Shown piece by piece: positions 42,226-50,989 of a stretch of 64,000 nt of DNA (position 1 is its first letter; every line of letters starts with the position of its first letter). The notes under the pieces are model-generated. The model worked only from the letters and a program-made list of their open reading frames with translations. It did not search any database and was not told the DNA's origin. A program made the position numbers and the translations under genes. Source of the DNA: Diaporthe sp. PMI_573 (lineage: Eukaryota; Ascomycota; Sordariomycetes; Diaporthales; Diaporthaceae). Location: the NCBI GenBank assembly GCA_021399435.1, contig JAJTUP010000045.1:186001-250000 (forward strand). The letters are read 5' to 3'.

Positions 42226-43467
42226 TCAATCTTCAACTTCTTCAACTACCTCTTCCTTCGCGGGTCGAGGTGTCTTAGACTTGGATTTTGATCTTGGACC
42301 CTTGAGGGCTCGGACCTGTGCCTGAAGGTCAGCGTTGTTTTCGAGTGCTTCACGTACTCTTTCTTTGACTCTTTCCCGTGGCGTCCATTTTGGGTATGCC
42401 TTCTCTGGGAAGATGTAGTAGCATTCTGCGAGGGCGTGGGGCATTTTGCATGCAGGGCATCCACCATCTGAGTTTTCCTCACGAGATGGGACACGCTTCG
42501 TTCCGCTGCTAATGCGATTCCCACGTGACACAGTCGCACCTCTTCGTGGTGGTATATGATCTTCAGCGGTGTGGGCGTCCCCATATTCACTGCTATGGTC
42601 TTTGTCGCCATCGTAGGTAGTTGCAAACGCCCCTTTTGTAACTCTAGCATTTTTCTGCGGGTTTTGGGCTGTCAACTCCTTACGGAAGTCATTTCCAACT
42701 TCACGAAATGTGAGGCTCCCATCGGCAATAGCTTCTTGTTTGAATTGTCTAAAGGAAGTTGCCCAAAAGGGCATAAGTCCTTGTACAGCTTGGAGTAAAT
42801 CTGGTACCCATGACGCTGTGTCCTTAGCATCGGATAGTCCCTTTTGGAGACCCCTAGCCATGATGCTTTCCCAGGTGTCAATCCAGGTATATGCATCTTT
42901 GATGTTTCTTGGTGGTCTGAGAGCGTTCTTGTATGCTATTTTGAGTTGCATTTTCTCGTCCGTGGTTGATAGGCCACACCTTGATTTAAGGTTCTGGTGC
43001 CATTCCCACAGTGGAGTCTTCGCAATGCAACATGTGCTCTTGTAGTCAGGTGACACCGTTTGAAGTATCCACTTCGTGAGTTTCTCGACGCATTGGCGCT
43101 GCTTTTCGTATGACGTTTCGAGTTGTTTGTACCATGTGAGGTCAAGATTAAATGCCTTAAGACCACTGTCGGTCAGATCGGTCATCATCCATTGTCCATT
43201 GTTCTTTTCTTGAATGGTTTCCTCGTCCTCTTCCTCATTGTCCACTGTTTGAGATCGCGCATGTCGTTGTGCGTGTGGTTTCTTGATGTACTTCTTCTTC
43301 CGAATATCTGGCATTTCAGGTTCAGGGAGGAGAGGTTTCTTGTTCGTTATATGCGGTTCGAGGCTGAATGTTTCAACTTGAAGTTCGAATTCGTGGTTCC
43401 AATTGTTCCAATCTTCGGGTTTAGCTAGGAACGCGTTGAGGGTTTTCGTGTTGGTGTAATCAGCCAT
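42226..43467 (-). CDS. gag: copia gag
   Basis: 413 aa from ATG at 43467 (MADYTNTKTLNAFLAKPEDW). It forms the virus-like particle of the retrotransposon. Family layout: N-terminal helical capsid region, central helices (LTKWILQTVSPDYKS, TYDGDKDHSS near the end), then a CCHC zinc knuckle CPACKMPHALAEC that binds the RNA. It ends in an acidic tail EEVVEEVED and TGA, after which the same frame stays open through the protease. No stop or frameshift inside. Confidence 0.93.
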   Translation of the reverse strand: MADYTNTKTLNAFLAKPEDWNNWNHEFELQVETFSLEPHITNKKPLLPEPEMPDIRKKKYIKKPHAQRHARSQTVDNEEEDEETIQEKNNGQWMMTDLTDSGLKAFNLDLTWYKQLETSYEKQRQCVEKLTKWILQTVSPDYKSTCCIAKTPLWEWHQNLKSRCGLSTTDEKMQLKIAYKNALRPPRNIKDAYTWIDTWESIMARGLQKGLSDAKDTASWVPDLLQAVQGLMPFWATSFRQFKQEAIADGSLTFREVGNDFRKELTAQNPQKNARVTKGAFATTYDGDKDHSSEYGDAHTAEDHIPPRRGATVSRGNRISSGTKRVPSREENSDGGCPACKMPHALAECYYIFPEKAYPKWTPRERVKERVREALENNADLQAQVRALKGPRSKSKSKTPRPAKEEVVEEVED

Positions 43468-43501
43468 GTTTTAATCGGCTTGAGGCAGTGAGACTCTTAA
43501 T

Positions 43502-43696
43502 TGTCAGATTATCACCCTTTTAGGTATATGGGACGTGTAATTAGGGTCCAATTGATGGGGTGGTCACTGTGTGTATTGTGATGATGTCTTGTCTAGGTTC
43601 TCTGGTGCGACCCCGCCCGTTCAGGGGCTGGTTTTGTCGTGATGGGCATATTGATGCCTCAGGCACACATTTGTCAAATGCCCGTCACATCTGACA
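43502..43696 (-). repeat. copia 5' LTR
   Basis: 195 bp, identical to the 3' LTR. The first bases inside (minus strand) read TTAAGAGTCTCACTGCC, the place of the primer-binding site; the tRNA was not identified. The gag ATG follows 35 nt after the LTR. Confidence 0.97.
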
Positions 43697-43701
43697 CCTT
43701 C

Positions 43702-44156
43702 TATTAAATCCACTATCAAGGAAAAGCTAACTAAAACCTCTTTCCTCGACGATTTAGCTCTAGACCCATTACTTAAACTCATAACAATGATGAGCTAGAA
43801 TATTAGAAGGTTAGCAAATATAACTCTATAAAGAAAAAAGGCCCACACCACTCTCAGCCCTAGAGGTCGAACTTCCAGCTCCCACTAACTTCACTCCTGG
43901 CCTTAGACCCAGCCCCCCGCGCATCACTTCACAAACTGTAGAGGTGCATGCCCTTGACTTGTATATATACCTAACGCCGTTCCAGAATCTACCCCCGCCG
44001 AAACATGTATAAACCCACTCTATCTTTCAATTTCCATTTCAGTTGGAAGTCATATGTGTGACGGCAGCCACGGTAGGCAAGCCACCTGGCCGTCACAAGG
44101 ACCCTAACCCTTAGCCCCACAGTCGCGTCAAGACTTCGCGATCCAGAGCAGCGTTC
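43702..44156. other. intergenic, no gene recognised
   Basis: Original target sequence to the right of the copia element; no coding signal. Confidence 0.4.
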
Positions 44157-44290
44157 CTAACAAGCCAAGTAAGTCAAGTCGGCCCCCAGACTTGTCGACT
44201 TGGCCTATTTTCAGGCTATATTTGTTTGTTTCTGACGTAGATTTGACTTGACTTGTGGTATTTGACAAGTCCTACTAAACTGTCCTAGGC
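44157..44290. repeat. reiterated CAAGTC/GACTTG motifs at the end of a hAT fragment
   Basis: At least seven direct or inverted copies of CAAGTC/GACTTG lie within 120 bp, typical of subterminal hAT binding sites. They adjoin the 3' end of the hAT coding remnant at 44296-45387 and probably mark the element's 3' terminus. No opposite end was found. Confidence 0.6.
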
Positions 44291-44295
44291 CTAGA

Positions 44296-45387
44296 CTAAC
44301 CTCCAGAGCTCTCTCCAGAGGCTTTACTAACTCCCATCTCTTTCCAATTGAACATACCCATCCTAGCCCAGTTCTTGAGGCATTGACAAGACTTCATCGT
44401 TGCAAAGTGTTGCCGATGCCTCTGAGAAGAGATCTGAAGCTTCGCAACGCTGAAGCACCTCTCACACTCGCTTGACATGGCAGGAATAGTCAAGAAGTCT
44501 ATTGCCATTCGATACAGCCTTGGCCACTTGCCCTTTCTGCTGATCCACCACGAAATAAGGTCCTCAGCTTCCTCCCCACCTCCCTGATTAGTCTCTTCCT
44601 CAGCCAATGGCCGTGGAGGCTCTGAAAGGTAGTCCTCAATCTCGTCGATCAAGCGTGGTTGTTGGGTCTGATAATAATTGCCCTTAGTGATCCACGGAGT
44701 CTTCGTCTTCTTCGCCTGGGCATTCTGAGGAACTGGCTGAGAGCTCCCGCTTGCCCTATCCACGTATGAGTCGTCAAACAAAGCCCTGAAGTCCTTGACA
44801 ATGGCCTCCTTGCGTTCGGGGTAGTAGACTTCGATAAGCCGTGTCTTGTGAGCTGGGTGCAGAATCATTGCCGCCCAATAGACCCCTGTCTCCTCCATCA
44901 GATTCCTGTACTTTTCCAGCTTCTTAGAGGCAAACTCAAGCGAGTGCTGTATATATCGGAGGCTTAGATCGCCGAGTTGGAGCTCCTCAGTGGCTCTTGG
45001 TGACTCAGGCGGAGACGATCGGCTCTGAGGAATAGAGGAGGCTTGTCTTGGAGAGGAAATATCGACTTCGAAGTCTTGGAGGCGGGTAGGAAGTCTGATT
45101 TCCCTCTGCGAGCGCCGAGGCATCTGGGATTCGTCACCTGCAACAAATATACAGCTTTCAGCTGAATCGGAAGACCCAAAGGAAGGCTCTTCTAGATCGA
45201 TCTGTGGTGTCTCGAAAGGTGTACCAACAAGGCCCTCATTATAGCGTTTTTGCATTTCCTTGAGGTGGTCTTGCAAGCAACAGACTGTTGAGATGACCTC
45301 CGCAAACCGGGTGAGGGAGAGGCAGGCGGCGAAGATGATGGAAGTGAGAAGTCGAACATACAGGAGACGCAAGTTGCTATAGAACAT
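44296..45387 (-). pseudogene. hAT transposase C-terminal portion (different subfamily)
   Basis: Frame of 363 codons, of which the last ~120 match a hAT dimerisation domain: ISWWISRKGKWPRLYRMAIDFL, IPAMSSECERCFSVAKLQI and QCLKNWARMGMFNW. The preceding part (hydrophilic, Ser/Pro-rich) resembles the linker before that domain. The catalytic core and BED finger are missing on the 5' side. The sequence differs from copies 1-3, which carry SVPSERSFS in the equivalent place, so it is a second hAT lineage. Confidence 0.82.
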
Positions 45388-46140
45388 GAGCTCCGTAGTT
45401 AGGTGGTGTCATAACCCAAGGACAAGAACAGTTCTACTCCAAGTCTGCTTATTCAGCGGCTCATTGATTGTCCCAAAAGGGTAAAAATACGAACTGGATC
45501 GGTTCTGGATATCCTGGAGGCTGCCCGTCCCCACGTCTGGACTGGATTGGATCGGGGCTCGGATCCAGCTCCAATCCAATCCAATAACATCACTGGCCCC
45601 GTCCAACGTGGTTTCCGATCTAGACATGATACTTCCCGCTCTTTTCTACTCTTCTGTTAATCGTCCTCCATACCCTCCCACTGACTTGCCATGGCAACCG
45701 CTAAAGATCGTACGGCTATCGCTTTGGATTCCTTGCAATTCCGAGCTATATGGCCCGGTTTTACTCTTTTTGATTGCGCAGAAAGTTGAGCTTGACCTTT
45801 GCTTGAGTGCGGAGGAGCATTGCACGGTAATTTAGTAGCTATGTCTTAATGCTTTTTCGCGCGTTAGTTAGCCTAGCCGGGTTAAGAGCACAAAGTACAT
45901 ATACTATTGTGCCGAAATAAAATCCAAGATGCATAGTACCAGCCGTTGTATTATGCTCATAATTGAGTATAGTCCTTTGAACGGTCCTTGTGCAACTTAG
46001 CTTTACACAAAGATTACGGTGCAGCCAAGGTATCAAAATATAGTATAAGTAGGGCGTTTGAAAGCACAATCAATTCGTGACGAGGGACTGAATTTACTGT
46101 GCAGTGTTCACGGGCCGTTTAAAACGATTTTGTTAACACA
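45388..46140. other. intergenic; inverted GGATTGGAT motifs
   Basis: No gene. Inverted copies of ATTGGAT/ATCCAAT cluster at 45535-45585 and may be the terminus of an unidentified small element. Confidence 0.35.
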
Positions 46141-46589
46141 ATGTCTTTATCTAATGAGCGACCATCCACATTGCCGCCCTGTCCTGGGCCACCACCGAAT
46201 AGGCCTCTTCCAAAAATAGAGGAAATAAGATCGCGTATTAAACTTTTTGTGCAAGGACAGGAAGATAAATGTGGCTTATACGCAGAAGTCGAGCGTCTCC
46301 GAAAGCAGAAGCGGATGTGGTACGAGAAAATGATGAGTGCAGTGCGCCGGGGCATCGACAATCTGGAGTCGGAGCGCGTGGAAAAGGAGGAGGCTAAGGC
46401 TGAGCAGATACGATCGCCGAGCAATCTGCCGAGGCTATGGTGGCCCAGGAGGCTGGGTTGCGCTCCGAGGGGGAAGTGGGGTTTTTTGATTGGAGTTCCA
46501 TGATGGATGAGAATGTTCATTTGTCAAGGTTGCTGGATGTTGGTTGTGAAGGAAATTCTTCGCCTGTGGATGGCTCGTCCGGTTCCTGA
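46141..46589 (+). pseudogene. coiled-coil ORF of a repetitive type, frameshifted
   Basis: From ATG at 46141 (MSLSNERPSTL), a Pro-rich start is followed by a helical segment (IEEIRSRIKLFVQGQ; LYAEVERLRKQKRMWYEKM; RRGIDNLESERVEKEEAKA). The frame then turns unlikely, but a neighbouring frame continues with EAMVAQEAGLRSEGEVGFFDW, LSRLLDVGCEGNS and ends DGSSGS at 46589. A one-base frameshift near 46410 explains this. Similar leucine/charged helices near transposons are common in fungal genomes. The function is not known to me. Confidence 0.5.
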
Positions 46590-47151
46590 TTTCGGGATAT
46601 AATGAGTCCTTCCTGCTGTTTTGGAGAGGGACGTTTAGGAGAGGGAATTTGAGTGCTTCGCTGGGCGTTTGGGAATCGATTCGAGGCTTACGACTTGCAA
46701 CCGGGAGTTCCAAAAACGCGCTAGTGATGCGCACATGACACCACACCCCCATTTGCCACACAAATCAACATACCTTCAACATCAACGCACACAACGTCGT
46801 CGTTGCCGTCGCCTGAGTGCCACTACCACTCAGAATCGTGGTGTTTCTTGTGTTGTATATGGCGGTTACCCCTCAGCGTGAATTATTGCCTAGTGACCCG
46901 CTATTAGGGTCTGCAGAAGCCGCCAACGCCCTGCTGGCACTCCACGGAGGTAGGTCCCGGGTCCTCTTCGCGTGATATATCGCCGTGGCCAACGATAGTT
47001 TGTATATATAGGGCCTTCGAGTATTGTCCCTGAGCCGAAGTCGATCTTGCGTACCGATCACGAGCCCCTCGACTATAGCCCTCGCCGCTGATTGCGCTCC
47101 TAGCCGAAACGCCGAGTTACCTTTGATAATAGTCCCGTCAAGACTACCACA
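46590..47151. other. intergenic with a possible short exon
   Basis: An ATG at 46859 opens MAVTPQRELLPSDPLLGSA.. (about 31 codons), followed by a GTAGGT donor at 46951 and a possible acceptor ATAG near 47000. It could be a first exon of a gene extending right, perhaps the ORF at 47152, but the frames and splice sites could not be confirmed. Confidence 0.3.
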
Positions 47152-47643
47152 ATGGCACCATCAAAGAGGAGGAATACTGAACCCACATCGTCAAATGCCC
47201 CTGCCGCGAAGAAGACCCGGATAGTTGTGAAGCCAAAGCCGGCAGCGCCAGCTCCGCCGAAGAGGAGGGCGCTGCTGAAGAGGAGGGCGCTGCTGAAGAG
47301 GAGGGCGCCGGCAAAGAGGAAGGCCCCGGCAAAGCGGAAGGCCCCGGCGAAGCCATCGTCACCTTCGCCGCTAGCGGAGAGTAGCCCTGCCTGGTTTATT
47401 GAAGAAGAGGAACCGGACCCCCTTCTCGCTGACGACTATGATCCCTTCGCCGACTATGATCCTATCGCCGCTGCTGACGACCTCCCTGCCACCCGAGACG
47501 ACGATATCGTGGAGGCTCGGAGCAGTTGGCACCAATTGGTGCCAACTTTTATTCATTATTTAGCACTGGGCGGGTGCTGGGGTTGGCTGAAGTTGGTAGA
47601 AATAGTAAAACTGTCCCGCCACCTGATATGTCCGGCCACCTGA
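47152..47643 (+). CDS. Lys/Arg repeat protein, probably truncated
   Basis: The ATG at 47152 has good context (CCACAATGG). The protein starts MAPSKRRN, has a highly basic repeat block (KRRALL twice, KRRAPA, KRKAPA twice), then a strongly acidic stretch (EEEEPDPLLADDYDPFADYD). After about residue 125 the frame enters the 22-bp palindrome at 47525-47546 and unrelated sequence. The natural C-terminus has probably been lost. The charge layout suggests a nucleic-acid-binding or nucleolar-type protein, or a transposon accessory ORF. Confidence 0.4.
   Translation: MAPSKRRNTEPTSSNAPAAKKTRIVVKPKPAAPAPPKRRALLKRRALLKRRAPAKRKAPAKRKAPAKPSSPSPLAESSPAWFIEEEEPDPLLADDYDPFADYDPIAAADDLPATRDDDIVEARSSWHQLVPTFIHYLALGGCWGWLKLVEIVKLSRHLICPAT
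47260..47349 (+). repeat. 18-bp tandem repeats
   Basis: Five copies of an 18-bp unit close to AAGAGGAGGGCGCTGCTG in two subtypes (CTGCTG and CCGGCA endings), in frame, giving the hexapeptide repeats of the ORF at 47152. Confidence 0.85.
47525..47546. repeat. 22-bp perfect palindrome
   Basis: GTTGGCACCAATTGGTGCCAAC. A close relative (ATTGGCACCAATTGGTACCAAT) occurs at 61236-61257 next to the pogo-type relic. Possibly the tip or insertion scar of a small inverted-repeat element. Confidence 0.8.
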
Positions 47644-48266
47644 TAAACCACGTTAGTCCGTAAGAATGCATTCGCTTGTTGACAATACATTGGAATGAAT
47701 ATTTACTACGTTTAAAATCATATTTCACACAAAGTCATATATTCAACTGTAAAAGAAAACATTAACATGATGGACTCGTCAACTTCAACAATTGCAGCTA
47801 GCCCAGTGCCTAGTCCGTCGCGCTCCTGGTCCGACACGGCGGGGTAAAGCTAGGCAGTTGGGTAGGTAATTGAGACTTGAGGTCGGTGAAATACCTTCAC
47901 ATACTAGATATATAGGTCGCCCATACAGTTGATTGAGAGGGGCCAATCAAATCAAACAAATCAACTTTGGATCGGAAGCCCATCAAACAAATCAACTTTT
48001 ACCCCAAAGTTGATTTGATTGCTTTATGATGAGCGCTGGTACGGACTAGAAATGGACTTGCAATGGTCAAAGATGGTATCACGCAGCAAGAAAAAAAAAG
48101 GCATAGACACTCGATCACGGCAAATATCAAGATGATAGTTATGTTTATATTAAAAGACCGCACGGAATGGTTGGTAGAAGAGACTAAGATGAGAAATGGA
48201 AGGAAACGCCTTTGGTCACCGCCATGATGTATCGCTGGCAGAAGAGGAAGGTAATGATGTAATATC
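47644..48266. other. intergenic with short inverted repeat
   Basis: No gene. CAAATCAACTTTGG at 47957-47970 is inverted at 48004-48017, with a third partial direct copy at 47987-47998: a small foldback near the 3' end of the ligase gene. Confidence 0.55.
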
Positions 48267-50989
48267 TTAAGCGGCAGGGGAGATGCCCGGATCGCTGCTC
48301 TGCGGCGCGTCTCCATCATCGGGCCGCACCTCTGCTTGAGTGTGTCTCGGGACCTTGGTGGTCAGAGACGGCGGCTCGGACGAACTGTACCGTCTCTTCT
48401 TCCGATTGTAGGGAGCTGTGTTGTCCTTAGGCGTCTCTGGCGCATGCTGAGGACTGCCTGCATCTGGCCGGGCAGCAGGAGATCCCGTTGTCGATAATGC
48501 GCTTTCCGTTGAGGCCTGCGAGGCGGGAATAGGCGACCTTGCGGTCGGACGCAAGGGGCTCCCGTGGGCTTCGCCCGAGTCACCAACTTGGGTATCTGGA
48601 GAGGGTGAAGAGGGTAAGGAGCAATCCGAAGGCGTTGTTCCGCGTGACGTGGTCGCCTGGCTTTCAAGCTCGTCGTCATCTTCTCGGTCGCGTTTGTCCT
48701 TCAAAGCCTCCACCCAGCCCGCGATTTCGAGGTTTTCCGCTAGCTCGTCCTTCGCCAGAGGCTGCTCTTTTTCGGCAATAGCCATGTCTTGGAGCTCTTC
48801 GAAAGACAGTACATCAGTATAACTTCTGTCAAGGTGAATTTTGCTGACCATCGCAAATCTTGGGCTCCAAAAGTTCGTACTGGCCGCCTTGTCGAACGAG
48901 AAGCTCCTAATATCGAACACTGGAGGGTCTCTGAATATAAGCGACGGGCGCTTGCCGTTGTCGATGCCGGGGTTATAGTCAAAGTCTATCGGGGGGTCGT
49001 TCTCCGACTCGACTAGTATAGCCTCGGGGTTAACATAGTTTCTCAGGTAGTTCAGCTGGGTCTCATTAAGCTCGACGACGTTTGTGACAAGAAACTCAGG
49101 CGGCCTATTCCACCTCCGGGCTGCCTCTGCGTTCTTCAGACAGCCAATATAGAAATGGGTCCACTTCAGCCGAGGAATCCCATAACTTTTAGCCTTAGCA
49201 GCGTCGTAACGAGCTCCTACTACGGCAAAGTCCCCTACTTCTTCGAGATTCTGGAAATATTCCTTCTTCAACTTGATGGCAGAAGAAACGCAGTAACGTT
49301 GCCAATCGGTACTGAAGTTGAAGTAAGGGTCGTCAGCCTTTAGTACAAGGCCCTCTTGCCGCTGTTGGATGCATGTTGCAAATGCATGCCGTAGGTCTGT
49401 AGCTGCTGATGCTCTGTCGAAGTCTATAACCTGCCGGGCTACTAAAGCAGAGCGTCCCTGAACACAGGTAACAAGCTGTTGAAGGCGCTCCATCCGCTGA
49501 GAATGCCTAACATGGAGGAGTGAGGTATCATCGATCATCCTATAAGTAGCCGTTGTTAGCATGTGCCATACGCCGAAGCAGGGGCCGGCGCCGTCATACA
49601 GAACATCATAATAAACAATCATAAGATGGTCCGAAGAGTCTCGTCTACCGATCGTTAGCACTTGGCTCTCCGACGTTCCTAGAAATCAAAGGGAAACTAC
49701 GGACCGAGAGTCAGGGCCAAGGCCTATGTACGAGCCCGAGCGCGAAACATATTTCCTGATGTTGTAGAAATCAAGGATACGGGCGTCCTATCTCAATCTC
49801 TTAGTCATGCGCGAACGTTGGGATAAGGGGCTCAGACCTTGTCATTATAGACGACCAACTCCCCTTCGAGAATACAGCTCTTGGTGAGAGGACACGACGG
49901 TTTCCCAACCTGTAGGGACTCGAGGATAGATCTAGCGAGATGTTACTGTCGAGGGTGCCAACGGCAGCAGGGCAAGGGCACCGGCATACTCATGCAGGGC
50001 CTTTCGGTCTTGGGTACTATCTTTACCAGACTTCGAATAGATCTGGATACAGTCGCTCCCTTTGCTTAGGTTGCGCCCTTTGCTTGGGCCGCCCAATTTG
50101 CTTAGATCGATGTGAATCTGGCAGTACTCGCCGTCAAGCTTCTCCTCACAGCTCATTCGGCCGTAGCCCATGTTTAGGCAGTGTTTGATGCTTCGCCCCT
50201 TGAGCCAGGGCTGACGTCCAACCTTGACCCCCAGCACGGGCACCAAGTGTCGCATAAGAGCCTTATCACCAGCACCAAGGGGACTCTGTGACGCTCTACG
50301 CTCTTGATCAAGGCGCTTGAGAGTCGCTCCGGCTAGGGCGAAATGGTCGTGGACATGCATAACGGACGGCAGAAGCGGGTGGTAAGCTCGATATACAACG
50401 TCCGGGTCAATCACAACAGGTTTGTAGGACTTGAGAACCAGTCTTGTGAACCACTTGGCGTCTCTTGCCGTAAGCATCCTGTACATGTCCTGAAGCATAA
50501 CCATCGGGTCTTCTGGCTTGAGAGAGTCGGCGACGGGCTTAGTAAACGACGATTTGGGTGCGCGGACCGCGGGCGAGCTAAAGCGGACCCGGGAAGCGAC
50601 GGCTTCGGCCATACGGTCAATCATCTCAATAGTGACAACCTCTGCGGTCGAGGAGGGATTCGGCTGTCCAGGTCAGTTGTCGTGGCTTGGCAGCAAAGCG
50701 CAGTGAGGAACCGGCACCGGTTACATACAGTAGCATTGAGAAGGCTCTCGACGCAGTCCGCCAGATCGACATCTGATCCTGGGTTCTCCCACCGGCCCAG
50801 CTCGAGCATCCGTGTCTTCCCTATAAACTGGGCCTTGGCCACCATGCCCTGTAGTTTCTTTTCCCGGATGTTGTATACGCGGTCGGTCCGCTTCTCCGGG
50901 AGCAAGGCGGAGAGAAGAGCGGCAAGGTCGAAGTCCGGTTGACCGAGCAGGTCCTTATGCTGAGCGAACCACTCTCCAACCAGCTGCTT
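48267..50989 (-). pseudogene. ATP-dependent DNA ligase-like gene, N-terminus replaced by gypsy sequence
   Basis: Six exons join in frame: 50989-50729, 50663-49990, 49931-49838, 49787-49705, 49644-49600, 49539-48267 (809 codons without a start). Most introns have clear GTATGT/GTATGC/GTATGA donors and CTAAC-type branches; the donors at 49837 (GTCTGA) and 49704 (GTCCGT) are poor. The N-terminal domain (LLPEKRTDRVYNIREKKL, DLADCVESLLNAT) and linker (ARDAKWFTRLVLKSY) precede the adenylation motif EKLDGEYCQIH with the AMP-accepting Lys. SCILEGELVVYNDK, VSRSGSYIGL, MIVYYDVL and EGLVLKADDPYF...AIKLKKEYF follow. The C-terminal 160 residues are low-complexity. Ligases of this fungal type seal DNA nicks using ATP. 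At the 5' side the frame opens at AAGCAGCTGGTT directly next to gypsy pol, after an upstream TGA, so about 40 N-terminal residues and the start are missing. A new start is possible but not shown. Confidence 0.78.

Larger units (their letters stand above)
38448..43696 (-). mobile_element. Ty1/copia LTR retrotransposon, complete, recent
   Basis: 5249 bp, flanked by the 5-bp duplication CCTTC at 38443-38447 and 43697-43701. The two 195-bp LTRs are identical. Order on the minus strand: 5' LTR, gag, protease, integrase, reverse transcriptase, RNase H, 3' LTR. The element is structurally full-length. Its coding sequence has a TGA between gag and protease, and a frame change between protease and integrase, so this copy may need readthrough plus frameshifting, or may be defective. 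Confidence 0.97.
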
